Shown: positions 8,900 through 16,259 of the stretch, piece by piece
Layout of the letters: each line of letters starts with the position of its first letter
Numbering within the stretch: position 1 is the stretch's first letter
From: Chloroflexota bacterium
GTDB lineage: Bacteria > Chloroflexota > Anaerolineae > Aggregatilineales > J027
NCBI GenBank assembly: GCA_022616515.1
Contig: JAKEEQ010000147.1
Coordinates: 1-37,069, forward strand
Reading direction: 5' to 3'
DNA length: 37,069 bases
Position numbers and translations under genes: made by a program
The notes under the pieces: model-generated
What the model was told of the DNA's origin: nothing
The model's input: only the letters and a program-made list of their open reading frames with translations
Databases searched by the model: none

Positions 8900-8983
8900 G
8901 TCGTCGTATAAACGTTAGGACAAATGAGTAGTTGGCAGTCCACAAGATGGTGTTTTGGAGTTAGACATATGCCCAATCCGCAG

Positions 8984-8989
8984 TATAAT
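8984..8989 (+). promoter_or_regulatory. -10 box, probably for a leaderless transcript
   Basis: TATAAT ends 7 bases before the ATG at 8997. Transcription would begin at or next to the start codon, and no ribosome-binding site is visible, which together point to leaderless translation. The -35 region is poor. Confidence 0.45.
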
Positions 8990-8996
8990 CAGCGGC

Positions 8997-9506
8997 ATGA
9001 ACGCACGCGACTTTCTCCAAACACCATCACAACACATTCACCGTGAACTCATTGCGGGCAAGACCAGCATCACCCACAAAAACGAGCCGTTCGCGGAGAA
9101 GATTTACGCTGTCCTGTCCACCCTGCCTGTGCCGGGAACATTCGTGCGCTCTGCTTATGTTCTGCTGGATGACACCAATGTTGTGCGTCCTACCGCCTTC
9201 TGGATTTCCCCGGACTTTCGCTGCCAGCCTGAAAACAAGGATACTTATATCGGCGTGCCCGATTTGATCATTGAAGTGCTTGCATTTGGAGCAGGTCGAT
9301 TGGTCCGCAAAGAAAAGTTCCATCTATACCAATCGCTGGGCGTGAAGGAATATTGGATTGTGGAACGCTGGGCACGGCGCGTGACGGTTAACGTATTGAA
9401 TAACGGCCTGTATAACCCACAGGGTACTTACTACCAGCGTATGGTCCACAATTTTACGTCGCTGGTCCTCGAAACTGACATCACCCTCAACCGTCTCTTC
9501 TTCTAA
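8997..9506 (+). CDS. Uma2-family (DUF820) endonuclease-like protein
   Basis: The 169-residue protein shows the Uma2 pattern: PDLIIEVL, then RKEKFHLYQSLGVKEYWIVE, matching the restriction-endonuclease-like PD-(D/E)xK core of this family, which is highly expanded in Chloroflexota and Cyanobacteria. Departures from the usual pattern are visible. The common RPD at the end of an early strand is VRPT here, and the SPS...D segment after the EVL strand reads AFGAGRLV. Loss of acidic residues may mean an inactive or altered nuclease. The start is taken at ATG 8997, right after TATAAT; an in-frame TTG at 8955 would precede that box. The gene stands alone and converges with the leucine-rich-repeat gene. 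Confidence 0.8.
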   Translation: MNARDFLQTPSQHIHRELIAGKTSITHKNEPFAEKIYAVLSTLPVPGTFVRSAYVLLDDTNVVRPTAFWISPDFRCQPENKDTYIGVPDLIIEVLAFGAGRLVRKEKFHLYQSLGVKEYWIVERWARRVTVNVLNNGLYNPQGTYYQRMVHNFTSLVLETDITLNRLFF

Positions 9507-9550
9507 GACGACCGTCGCATCCTAATTGTCTTCCGCGCTTGGGTAGTATG

Positions 9551-10183
9551 CTACTGATAAACCAATGTGGACGGCAGCAACGGCATTTCCGAAACAACCT
9601 GATTATTTCGAACATACAAAGCCCGTAAATTCACTAGACTACTAAATTCCTGTGGAAGGCTGGTCAACTGGTTGTGGCTTAAGTTCAACCATTGTAAATT
9701 CTTGAGCCGTGCCATCTCTCCGGGAACACTCGTTAGTTCGTTGTGATCCATGTACAAAATCGTCAAACTTTCGAGATTGCCAATTTCCGGTGGCACTGCC
9801 CTCAAGTTGTTCTTGTTCAAATGTAATTCTTTGAGATTAGATAAACTCCCCATCTCGGGCGGCAATTCAGTTAAACTGTTGCCCCACAACACCAGCACCT
9901 TCAGATTTTTCATGTAACCGATTTCCGGCGGCAGCATCGTCAGCTTATGCTCGGACAAATCGAGGTAAGTCGTCTGATAAATGGCTTCGGCCTGAGCGTA
10001 CGGATCGCTGCTAGTATCAAAGGGAAGGTTAAGTGACGCACCTGTCTTGGGATCACGCCATTCGGCGAGACGAATAATTCCGTGTAAATGATCGGCTTCA
10101 GACCGCGGCTGTATCACGCACAACGCCAGATAGACCCCAACCACCACTATGCTAAATGATTTCAGGAAAATGCGAGGGAACAT
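9551..10183 (-). CDS. Secreted or membrane-anchored leucine-rich-repeat protein
   Basis: The 210-residue reverse-strand protein starts with a hydrophobic segment (FLKSFSIVVVGVYLALCVI) that is a signal peptide or anchor. About residues 93-205 hold five leucine-rich repeats of the 23-residue type, with the consensus LxxLPPExGxLxNLxxLxLxxNxL. This repeat class is found in YopM/Shoc2-like and ROCO proteins and forms a curved binding surface. No catalytic domain is attached. The ATG has a purine-rich GGGAGAGG 7 bases upstream. The upstream region, shared with the divergent gene at 10359, contains phased TTAACC repeats. A protein-binding role outside the membrane is inferred. Confidence 0.85.
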   Translation of the reverse strand: MFPRIFLKSFSIVVVGVYLALCVIQPRSEADHLHGIIRLAEWRDPKTGASLNLPFDTSSDPYAQAEAIYQTTYLDLSEHKLTMLPPEIGYMKNLKVLVLWGNSLTELPPEMGSLSNLKELHLNKNNLRAVPPEIGNLESLTILYMDHNELTSVPGEMARLKNLQWLNLSHNQLTSLPQEFSSLVNLRALYVRNNQVVSEMPLLPSTLVYQ

Positions 10184-10212
10184 GGGTGGGCCTCTCCCAT
10201 CTTTAATTTCCG

Positions 10213-10262
10213 TTAACCTATTAAAGCATAGGTTTTAAATTTTTTTTAACCTTTACTTAACC
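10213..10262. promoter_or_regulatory. Phased TTAACC direct repeats, candidate response-regulator boxes
   Basis: TTAACC occurs at 10213, 10246 and 10257, and TTAAAT at 10235; all start points are in 11-bp register. An inverted repeat, AACCTAT (10215-10221) with ATAGGTT (10228-10234), overlaps the first. Tandem TTAA-type boxes on one helix face are the usual binding pattern of PhoB/PhoP-type OmpR-family regulators. The region is shared by the divergent genes at 10183 and 10359. Confidence 0.4.
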
Positions 10263-10358
10263 ATAACATTTTACATACAGCTCACATCTTCTAAAAAAGT
10301 TCTGAACATCTGTCCCGGATAATGACAGCACGTTCGAGAATTGAAAGGAACTCTAGTC

Positions 10359-10838
10359 ATGATGAAACGTGTGCTCATTATCCTCAGTTTACTGGCTATA
10401 ATGGCCGTCAGCGTCGGTATGGTCGCTGCACAGGGACCGGGCGGAAGAGGTGGTCGAGGCGGTCGTGGTCACCATCACGGCAGCCACTTAATTGAGACGA
10501 TTGCTGAAGCGCTAGAAATGGAACCCGAGGACATCATCGAAGCCCTGCAAGCCGAAGAGGGCACTACCCTCGCCGATGTCATTGAAGCCAACGGCGGCGA
10601 TGTCGAAGCCATTATCGCAGCGGTCGTTGAAGAAAAGACCGAGCGCCTTAACGAGGCTGTGGCTGATGGTCGCTTGACACAGGAAGAAGCCGACGAACGG
10701 TTGGCTGAACTTGAAGAGCGCATCACCGAACGCCTGAATAGTGAATTCACACCTCGTGGTCGCCGCGCTCCCAGCACTGAAGATGTACCTGAAGAAGAGT
10801 CATCAGACACAACGGACGACGAATCAACAAACGCATAA
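10359..10838 (+). CDS. Small secreted Gly-Arg/His-rich helical protein
   Basis: ATG 10359 follows AAAGGA by 9 bases; an in-frame TTG at 10341 lies before that site and is unlikely. The 159-residue product has a signal peptide (MMKRVLIILSLLAIMAVSVGMVAAQ), a short GGRGGRGGRGHHHG patch that could bind metal or nucleic acid, then about 90 residues of acidic helices (IAEALEMEPEDIIEAL, TLADVIEANG, VADGRLTQEEADERLAELEERI) and a polar acidic tail. The ADGRLTQEEADERLA motif is shared with many small secreted YckD/DUF2680-like proteins of Firmicutes and Chloroflexota, whose role is unknown. A strong terminator follows, so this is a single-gene unit. Confidence 0.75.
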   Translation: MMKRVLIILSLLAIMAVSVGMVAAQGPGGRGGRGGRGHHHGSHLIETIAEALEMEPEDIIEALQAEEGTTLADVIEANGGDVEAIIAAVVEEKTERLNEAVADGRLTQEEADERLAELEERITERLNSEFTPRGRRAPSTEDVPEEESSDTTDDESTNA

Positions 10839-10857
10839 TATCCCTTTCTTCATCACC

Positions 10858-10897
10858 AACCGGCGTGTGCTTCCCCTGGTACACGCCGGTTTTTTGT
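10858..10897 (+). terminator. Intrinsic terminator
   Basis: A 13-bp stem pairs 10858-10870 (AACCGGCGTGTGC) with 10879-10891, one G-T pair, 8-base loop, directly followed by TTTTT. It ends the 10359-10838 unit. Confidence 0.9.
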
Positions 10898-10990
10898 TTT
10901 CCCTACAGCCTGGTACTTTGGTACTATTTCACTATTTTTTAATAGGAAAATTTGCAAAACCCGAATCGGTGCGTTATTTTTGGTAAAAGT

Positions 10991-11010
10991 TATCCAAAAC
11001 GTTTTGGATA
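10991..11010. promoter_or_regulatory. Perfect 20-bp palindromic LacI-type operator
   Basis: The 20 bases, centred on AAAACGTTTT and flanked by TATCC/GGATA, are fully self-complementary. A central CG between A and T runs is the standard core of LacI/GalR-family operators. It lies 8 bases before the LacI-type gene's ATG, so bound repressor would block its own expression; the same site may be repeated imperfectly at other genes. Confidence 0.85.
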
Positions 11011-11018
11011 TTAAAATT

Positions 11019-12032
11019 ATGAAGGTTACGCTGCAAACACTTGCCGAAAAATCAGGATTTTCTATCACGACAGTGTCCAGGGCGCTGGCAGGATATTCTG
11101 ACGTAAACGAGCAAACACGAGCACGTATCAAAGCGTTGGCAGACGAACTCGGCTACGTGCCCAACCAGGCGGCACGGCGATTACAAAGTCAACAGTCCAA
11201 CACCATTGGACTGGTCATCCCACTAACCGACGATTTCTCGGACCCATTTTTTATGGAACTCTTAACGGGTGTAGGACGCCAGGCATCTACATATGGCTAT
11301 GACCTTCTGATCTCCGCGCACCCACCCGGTGACGAAGAGATGGAGGCTTATCAACGCCTTGTCTCCGGAAGCCGTGTGGATGGCATGGTGCTGGCCCGAA
11401 CTCATATCAACGATCCTCGAATTGCCTATCTCAAAGACGCGAATCATCCATTTGTCGTGAATGGGCGGGCCAACGTCGATGACTTCCCGTTCATTGATGT
11501 AGATGGCTTCAGAAGTTTTCACATGCTCACTGAGCACTTCATCGACTATGGTCATCGTGACATTGCTTATATCGGCTGTCCACCTGACTTAGGTTACGCT
11601 GCCGCTCGTCAGCATGGTTATGAAGCTTCACTCACCGATCATGGCATTCCAATCAACCAGGATTACATTGTCGAGGGTGACCTGACCAAGCCGGGCGGTG
11701 TCGCGGCTGCCCAGCGCTTGCTAGCATTGAATCAACGACCCAGTGCCATTATCGCGGGCAATGACTTAATGGCGCTTGGAGCCATGCAAGTTTGTCGCCA
11801 GCAAGGACTTACGGTTGGGGAAGATATTGCGGTGGCGGGGTTTGATGACATTCCGCTGTCCAGCCACGCCGACCCGCCGTTAACCACCGTGCGCCAGCCC
11901 ATCCGCGAAATTGGTTACCAGCTAGTAGACATGCTCATAACGCTAATCCGTGGTGATATGCTTGACGAGTCGCAGCGATTGATTGAGCCAACACTTATCA
12001 TCCGTGCGTCGAGCGGAAAACCACTCAATTAG
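11019..12032 (+). CDS. LacI/GalR-family transcriptional repressor of the sugar operon
   Basis: The 337-residue protein starts with the family helix-turn-helix (LQTLAEKSGFSITTVSRALAGYSDVNEQTRARI), followed by the hinge region (GYVPNQAARRLQSQQSNTIGLVIP) that inserts in the minor groove, and a periplasmic-binding-protein-like sensor domain. The sensor core ends with AVAGFDDIPLSSHADPPLTTVRQP, the classic signature of sugar-sensing members. Start ATG 11019 is chosen because the helix-turn-helix follows within a few residues; an in-frame TTG at 10980 would place the operator inside the gene. No clear ribosome-binding site is present. It heads a transport/glycoside operon, so the effector is probably the imported sugar or a product. 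Confidence 0.93.
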   Translation: MKVTLQTLAEKSGFSITTVSRALAGYSDVNEQTRARIKALADELGYVPNQAARRLQSQQSNTIGLVIPLTDDFSDPFFMELLTGVGRQASTYGYDLLISAHPPGDEEMEAYQRLVSGSRVDGMVLARTHINDPRIAYLKDANHPFVVNGRANVDDFPFIDVDGFRSFHMLTEHFIDYGHRDIAYIGCPPDLGYAAARQHGYEASLTDHGIPINQDYIVEGDLTKPGGVAAAQRLLALNQRPSAIIAGNDLMALGAMQVCRQQGLTVGEDIAVAGFDDIPLSSHADPPLTTVRQPIREIGYQLVDMLITLIRGDMLDESQRLIEPTLIIRASSGKPLN

Positions 12033-12078
12033 ATGGCTAAGATCAAACAGACAAAGGGAGGTATTTATTGAGGCACAT

Positions 12079-12090
12079 CGAACGCTTTCG
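12079..12090. promoter_or_regulatory. Weak operator-like site before the binding-protein gene
   Basis: CGAACGCTTTCG has five of six palindromic pairs and a central CG-type core, 42 bases before the ATG at 12132. It differs from the perfect operator at 10991, so binding by the same repressor is uncertain. Confidence 0.25.
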
Positions 12091-12131
12091 TCCCCCATTA
12101 GCTAGTTATCTGGTATAGGAGACTTTAAATT

Positions 12132-13451
12132 ATGAAATATCGTCTTGCACGTTTGATTTCAATTACCACCGTACTTGTTCTGCTGTTGAGTGGGCTTTCC
12201 GCTCTGGCACAGGATGATACCGTCAATTTCCAGTCCACGCAATTTGCGCCTGTTGAAGAAGCCGAAAAAGCGCAGAACATTGTCAGTGGTTTCGAAGATT
12301 ACACCGTTGAATTTACGGGCACCAACGAAGGTGACCTGTTGACATTACTCGCGGCTGAAAGTGAAGCCGGTGAAGGCACAGTCGATCTGGTCGGTGGATT
12401 GCATGGTATGTTCCCCAACCTGCAACGCCAGGACCTGTTGTTCGACATGACCGAACTGCTGGCCGAACTTGAAGCGGGTGGCACTGAAATTGCCCCGGCT
12501 TTCGTCGAACTGGGCAAACTGGGCACCGAAGATTACCAGTACTATATTCCATGGGCACAGGCCACCTACATCATGGCGGCCCACGTCGACGCGCTTGAAT
12601 ACCTGCCCGAAGGGGCCGACATCAACGCCCTGACATGGGATCAACTCGCTGAATGGGCACAAAATGCAGCAGAAGCCACCGGCTCGAACCAGCTTGGCTT
12701 CCCGGTGAGTGATGATGGTTTGTGGAATCGCTTCATGCAGGGTTACATCTATCCATCATATACGGGTCGTATGGTGACCAAATTTAACAGCCCCGAAGCG
12801 GTCGAAATGTTCCAGTACTTGTTGGACCTGTGGCCCTATGTTAACGAGCAGTCCGTCAGTTACTCATTCATGCAGGAACCCCTGCTGGCTGGTGAAGTCA
12901 TGATTGCCTTTGACCACACCGCCCGCCTGCTGGAAGCTTTCAATACAGAACCGGAGAACTTCGTAGCTTTCCCGGCTCCGGCTGGTCCGGCGGGACGCGG
13001 CTTCATGCCCGTCATTGCTGGTCTGGGTGTGCCGTTCACGGCTGACAATCCCGACGGTGCCGACGCCACCATTGCTTATTTGCTGTCGCAAGAAGTTCAG
13101 GGTCAGGTTCTGGCAGAACTCGGTTTCTTCCCGGTGGTGAGCGGTGTTGAAGTTGAAGAATTGCCGGAAGGCATTCAAATCGAGATGGACGCGGTGGCCG
13201 CTCAAGCCAACAGCGAGGATGCTCTGCCAGCCCTGCTGCCAGTTGGCCTCGGTGATCGCGGTGGCGAAATCAACCAGATTTATCGCACCGCCTTCAATCG
13301 CATTGTGCTAGAAGGTGAAGATGTCGCAACCGTGCTGAGTGAAGAGGCCGCAAACCTTCAGGCATTACTGGACGAGACGGGTGCTGCCTGCTGGCCGCCT
13401 GACCCGGCAAGTGAAGGCCCATGCCAGCTCGAAGAGATGGCGGAGGAGTAA
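12132..13451 (+). CDS. ABC transporter extracellular sugar-binding protein (family 1)
   Basis: The 439-residue protein has a signal peptide (MKYRLARLISITTVLVLLLSGLSALA-QDD) without a lipobox cysteine, so it would be released rather than lipid-anchored. The mature part follows the MalE/UgpB plan: an early segment ending DLVGGLHGMFPNLQRQDLLFDMTELL, a central AAHVDALEYLPEGADINALTWDQLAEWAQ, and a later AGEVMIAFDHTARLLEAF with FPAPAGPAGRGFMPVIAGLGVP, typical of cluster-B sugar binders. The ribosome-binding site AGGAG lies 10 bases ahead. The C-terminus has an unusual tail with two cysteines (CWPPDPASEGPC). It is the solute receptor for the permeases at 13867 and 15021. A hairpin right after the gene may raise its output relative to the permeases. 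Confidence 0.93.
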   Translation: MKYRLARLISITTVLVLLLSGLSALAQDDTVNFQSTQFAPVEEAEKAQNIVSGFEDYTVEFTGTNEGDLLTLLAAESEAGEGTVDLVGGLHGMFPNLQRQDLLFDMTELLAELEAGGTEIAPAFVELGKLGTEDYQYYIPWAQATYIMAAHVDALEYLPEGADINALTWDQLAEWAQNAAEATGSNQLGFPVSDDGLWNRFMQGYIYPSYTGRMVTKFNSPEAVEMFQYLLDLWPYVNEQSVSYSFMQEPLLAGEVMIAFDHTARLLEAFNTEPENFVAFPAPAGPAGRGFMPVIAGLGVPFTADNPDGADATIAYLLSQEVQGQVLAELGFFPVVSGVEVEELPEGIQIEMDAVAAQANSEDALPALLPVGLGDRGGEINQIYRTAFNRIVLEGEDVATVLSEEAANLQALLDETGAACWPPDPASEGPCQLEEMAEE

Positions 13452-13866
13452 AAACCGCAGTGTGATGCTGCAACAAACTAAAGTACGCATGGGGAGCATG
13501 TGTCTCCCCATGTTTATGTGAAGTACCACCGGGACAAGCCCGGCGGCTTCCTCTTTCAATGAGCAATGCCCGACCAATTGGGTCTTACTTGCTCTCCAGA
13601 GGCGTTTTCATCAGTTCGCTGATGATGTTCCCGCCCTACCGGCGGTACGATTATTCGTGGTCGCATTCGTGTCGCGATGCCACTGATAACTTGGTTTTCG
13701 TCTACCAGCTAACGCGATTATTGAAACCGTTTTTGGCGTGTTTTTCACGGTGCGACTGACGTTTTCGCTAGTATAAACTAATCACAACGCCAATCCAAGT
13801 GGCGCTCTCATCAACTAGCACGAGGCTGGTGGTGTGCCGCGCTATTTTCATAAAGGAAAATTATTT
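13452..13866 (+). other. 415-bp spacer inside the sugar operon
   Basis: No convincing gene is present; short frames here lack ribosome-binding sites and recognisable content. Besides the hairpin at 13488-13512, a second small hairpin CCGGG/CCCGG (13529-13543) follows. TTGAAACCGTTTTTGG at 13721-13736 resembles a degenerate LacI-type site, and TATAAA at 13772-13777 could be a -10 box for a permease promoter, but no -35 matches. A second, separately controlled promoter for the permease genes is possible. Confidence 0.4.
13488..13512 (+). terminator. Hairpin between binding protein and permease
   Basis: CATGGGGAG (13488-13496) pairs perfectly with CTCCCCATG (13504-13512) across a 7-base loop; the following TTTATGTG is a weak U-tract. 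Such hairpins after a binding-protein gene commonly cause partial termination or protect the upstream mRNA. Confidence 0.5.
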
Positions 13867-15024
13867 ATGAGACGAAAAAAAATACAGTGGGCACCTTATA
13901 TGCTGCTCCTGCCGTCTCTTATTTATCTGGCGGTATTTTTTGCGTGGCCGATGGTGCGTGCCCTGCAATTATCCGTCACCGGAGGCGGAGCTGAACTACT
14001 CACCTTGTATGAGGAGCCGGGCGAAGAGTCTGAGGTCGTCGCGCTGGTTCCCATCCAGACTGAAGCGCCCATTGTCGAAATAGGCACAGTGGAAGAAGAG
14101 CTTGCCAGTGGCCGTACCCGTGACCAGTACTGGTACAAACTGGAAACCATCGACAAAGACGGCAACGAAGTAACCGGATGGGCACCGTTTTTCCTGTTAT
14201 CCCTCGATGCCGGGCGGCGCGATTCGACTCAGGCGCGGGTTGTTGCCGGAGATACCACCGAAAGTGCACTGACGACATCTCATATTGAGCGTATGATCAA
14301 CGATGCCAAATTCATGGAATCGATACGGACCACGCTTCTACTCATCATCGTGATTCTGCCATTGCAATTCATACTGGCGATTGTGATGGCTCTTCTGTTG
14401 CAATCTCAACTGCGCGGCAGCACGATTTTCCTGTACATTTATGCGATTCCGCTGGGGGTGTCCGATCTGGCAGCGGGTCTCATCTGGCTGTCCATTTTCC
14501 AGCAAAGTGGCTATTTAAATACCGTGCTGGAAGGGCTGGGCATTCTTGACGATCCATACATTTTCATCCAGCGGGATAATCGTTTCACATGGGTACTGTT
14601 TGCGGTGGTGCTGGCGGAGGTATGGCGTGCCACATCAATTGTCATGGTCATCATCGTGTCCGGTTTGCAGGCGATACCATCCTCACTGGTTGAGGCGGGG
14701 GAGGTCTTTGGCGCGAATCTGTGGCAGCGTCTGCGGTATATCATCCTTCCTCTGCTGATGCCGAGTATTCAGGTGGCATTGATTTTGCGAACCATTCTGG
14801 CGTTTCAGGTGTTCGCCGTGCTGATTGCCATTGCCGGTTCACGCAGTGTCGCCACGGTGATGGCCCGCGAAACATTCTACTGGTATGACCCGGTGGGCTA
14901 CGGCAATCCGAATGTTGCCGCCGCCTATTCCGGGCTAATTATGATCCTGTCGTTGGGTATTGCGTTGATTTACCTGCGCACGATCACAACCCAGGAAGAG
15001 AAATCGAGGAGGGTCAAAACATGA
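13867..15024 (+). CDS. ABC sugar permease (MalF/UgpA type) with an SH3-like periplasmic insertion
   Basis: Start ATG 13867 has AAAGGA 9 bases upstream; an in-frame GTG at 13834 precedes that site. The 385-residue protein has a first membrane helix at about residues 10-35, then a polar stretch of about 115 residues before the second helix (about 154-178), and four more helices. The EAA loop that docks on the ATPase is seen as VEAGEVFGANLWQRLRYIILPLLMPS. Ordinary six-helix members have only about 30-50 residues between the first two helices. The inserted part (about 42-113) looks like a bacterial SH3 domain: LYEEPGEESEVVALVP, WYKLETIDKDGNEVTGWAPFFLLSL. It lies where the P2 domain of E. coli MalF sits. 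Partner permease and ATPase follow. Confidence 0.9.
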   Translation: MRRKKIQWAPYMLLLPSLIYLAVFFAWPMVRALQLSVTGGGAELLTLYEEPGEESEVVALVPIQTEAPIVEIGTVEEELASGRTRDQYWYKLETIDKDGNEVTGWAPFFLLSLDAGRRDSTQARVVAGDTTESALTTSHIERMINDAKFMESIRTTLLLIIVILPLQFILAIVMALLLQSQLRGSTIFLYIYAIPLGVSDLAAGLIWLSIFQQSGYLNTVLEGLGILDDPYIFIQRDNRFTWVLFAVVLAEVWRATSIVMVIIVSGLQAIPSSLVEAGEVFGANLWQRLRYIILPLLMPSIQVALILRTILAFQVFAVLIAIAGSRSVATVMARETFYWYDPVGYGNPNVAAAYSGLIMILSLGIALIYLRTITTQEEKSRRVKT

Positions 15025-15917
15025 CATCCACAACGCTCCCTCAAGAACGAACAGCCGAAAAAGTATACCAACTATCACCGGAGGCCAGAATAGCACTGCG
15101 CAATCGGAGAATACGGCGCGGTTGTGCCTATGCACTGGCGATTGCGATTGCGATCTGGATTTTAATGCCGATGTGGTTAATTGCCACGCTGGCGTTTAGC
15201 CCCGGTGAAGACGTATTGAGTTATCCACGTAAGTTTGCTCCGATTCCTTTCTCCACCGATACGATGGAATTCTTTCTGGTGGATGTTCAAGGGACATGGG
15301 AAGCAACCGTGAACAGCGTGATTGTAGCGGTGATGACGCTGATAATGTCAACCATCATCGCTACACCAGCAGGCTATGCCATCTCACGCTATGTCTTCCG
15401 GGGCCGCGACGCAGTGCGATTAGGTGTGCTGGCAGTTCGCGCCTTCCCCATCGTAATTCTGGCAATTCCACTGGCAACGAACTTCATCCGCTGGGGGATT
15501 CACGATACGGTGTATGGTGTGGCGCTGATGCACACAGCATTAGCCCTGCCCACGACAATACTCGTCATTTCAAGCGTGTTTGCCAGTGTGCCTTACGAAT
15601 TCGAGGAAGCTGCGAAAGTCTTTGGCGCATCGCCGCTTCAGGCTTTTTTCCGGGTGATTCTGCCATTGGTTTTGCCAGGTATTGCCGCAGCGGCAATTTT
15701 CACCTTTGTCATGTCCTGGAATGAGGTGTTTGCCGCCTCTATTCTGACATCGAGTGATGCGCGAACCCTGCCCGCTGAAATCCTGAATGGCCTCACGGCG
15801 GGGTCGTCGGCCCGGTTCAAGTTTGCCGGTGGTTTTTTCATGCTGGTGCCGTCCCTGATTTTCATCTTCCTGATCCGCCGCTACCTGTTCAATATGTGGG
15901 GGCAGATTACGAAATGA
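15021..15917 (+). CDS. ABC sugar permease (MalG/UgpE type)
   Basis: The 298-residue inner-membrane protein begins ATGA, overlapping the previous permease stop by 4 bases, with GAGGAGGG 8 bases upstream. It carries a cytoplasmic N-terminal tail, a first helix (YALAIAIAIWILMPMWLIATLAF) and five more. The EAA loop reads EEAAKVFGASPLQAFFRVILPLVLPGIAAAAIF, as in MalG-family proteins, and the C-terminus RRYLFNMWGQITK is the usual ending (cf. 'GLTAGSVKG' family tails). It forms the heterodimeric channel with the upstream permease. An insertion-like repeat separates it from the ATPase gene. Confidence 0.95.
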   Translation: MTSTTLPQERTAEKVYQLSPEARIALRNRRIRRGCAYALAIAIAIWILMPMWLIATLAFSPGEDVLSYPRKFAPIPFSTDTMEFFLVDVQGTWEATVNSVIVAVMTLIMSTIIATPAGYAISRYVFRGRDAVRLGVLAVRAFPIVILAIPLATNFIRWGIHDTVYGVALMHTALALPTTILVISSVFASVPYEFEEAAKVFGASPLQAFFRVILPLVLPGIAAAAIFTFVMSWNEVFAASILTSSDARTLPAEILNGLTAGSSARFKFAGGFFMLVPSLIFIFLIRRYLFNMWGQITK

Positions 15918-15921
15918 TGAC

Positions 15922-16211
15922 CACCCCTCCCTGTATCCCTCCTTCCCCTCTGTCCTTCGGACATCTCCCCATAAATGGAGAGAAAGGGAGAGGGACCCGG
16001 CGAAGCGTTCGTAGGAACGTCCAACGGGGCGTCTGGAGAATTTATCACCCGACCCACCCTCTCCGACGCTACGCGCCCTGCCCTGCGGAGGAGGGACAAC
16101 AGATCGCCATGTTTATGGCTTATCAAAATACCAATGCAGCGGTGTACCTGTCACATCGACAGGCCACAAAGTCCCTCCTCGCAAGTGCGGAGAGGGATTT
16201 AGGGAGGGGTG
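15922..16211. repeat. MITE-like element with terminal inverted repeats inside the operon
   Basis: The left end CACCCCTCCCTGTATCCCTC (from 15922) and the reverse complement of the right end (CACCCCTCCCTAAATCCCTC, 16192-16211) match at 18 of 20 positions. Inside are more inverted pairs: GTCC/GGAC near 15952, CGTTC/GAACG near 16008, CCCTCTCCG/CGGAGGAGGG between about 16062 and 16095, and CCTGTC/GACAGG near 16150. The element fills nearly the whole 342-bp gap between permease and ATPase genes and has no credible gene. C-rich CCCTCCC/GGGAGGG ends of this kind are typical of dispersed intergenic repeats. The operon probably remains transcribed through it, with possible effects on mRNA folding. Confidence 0.65.
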
Positions 16212-16259
16212 TTATAAGAAGCCCGAAACACATGTTTATGAGAGAAAGACAAAAAAATT

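Noticed and set aside
13559-13759. 66-codon forward frame in the spacer after the binding protein
   Set aside because: No ribosome-binding site, no recognisable motif, and unusual composition; judged chance.
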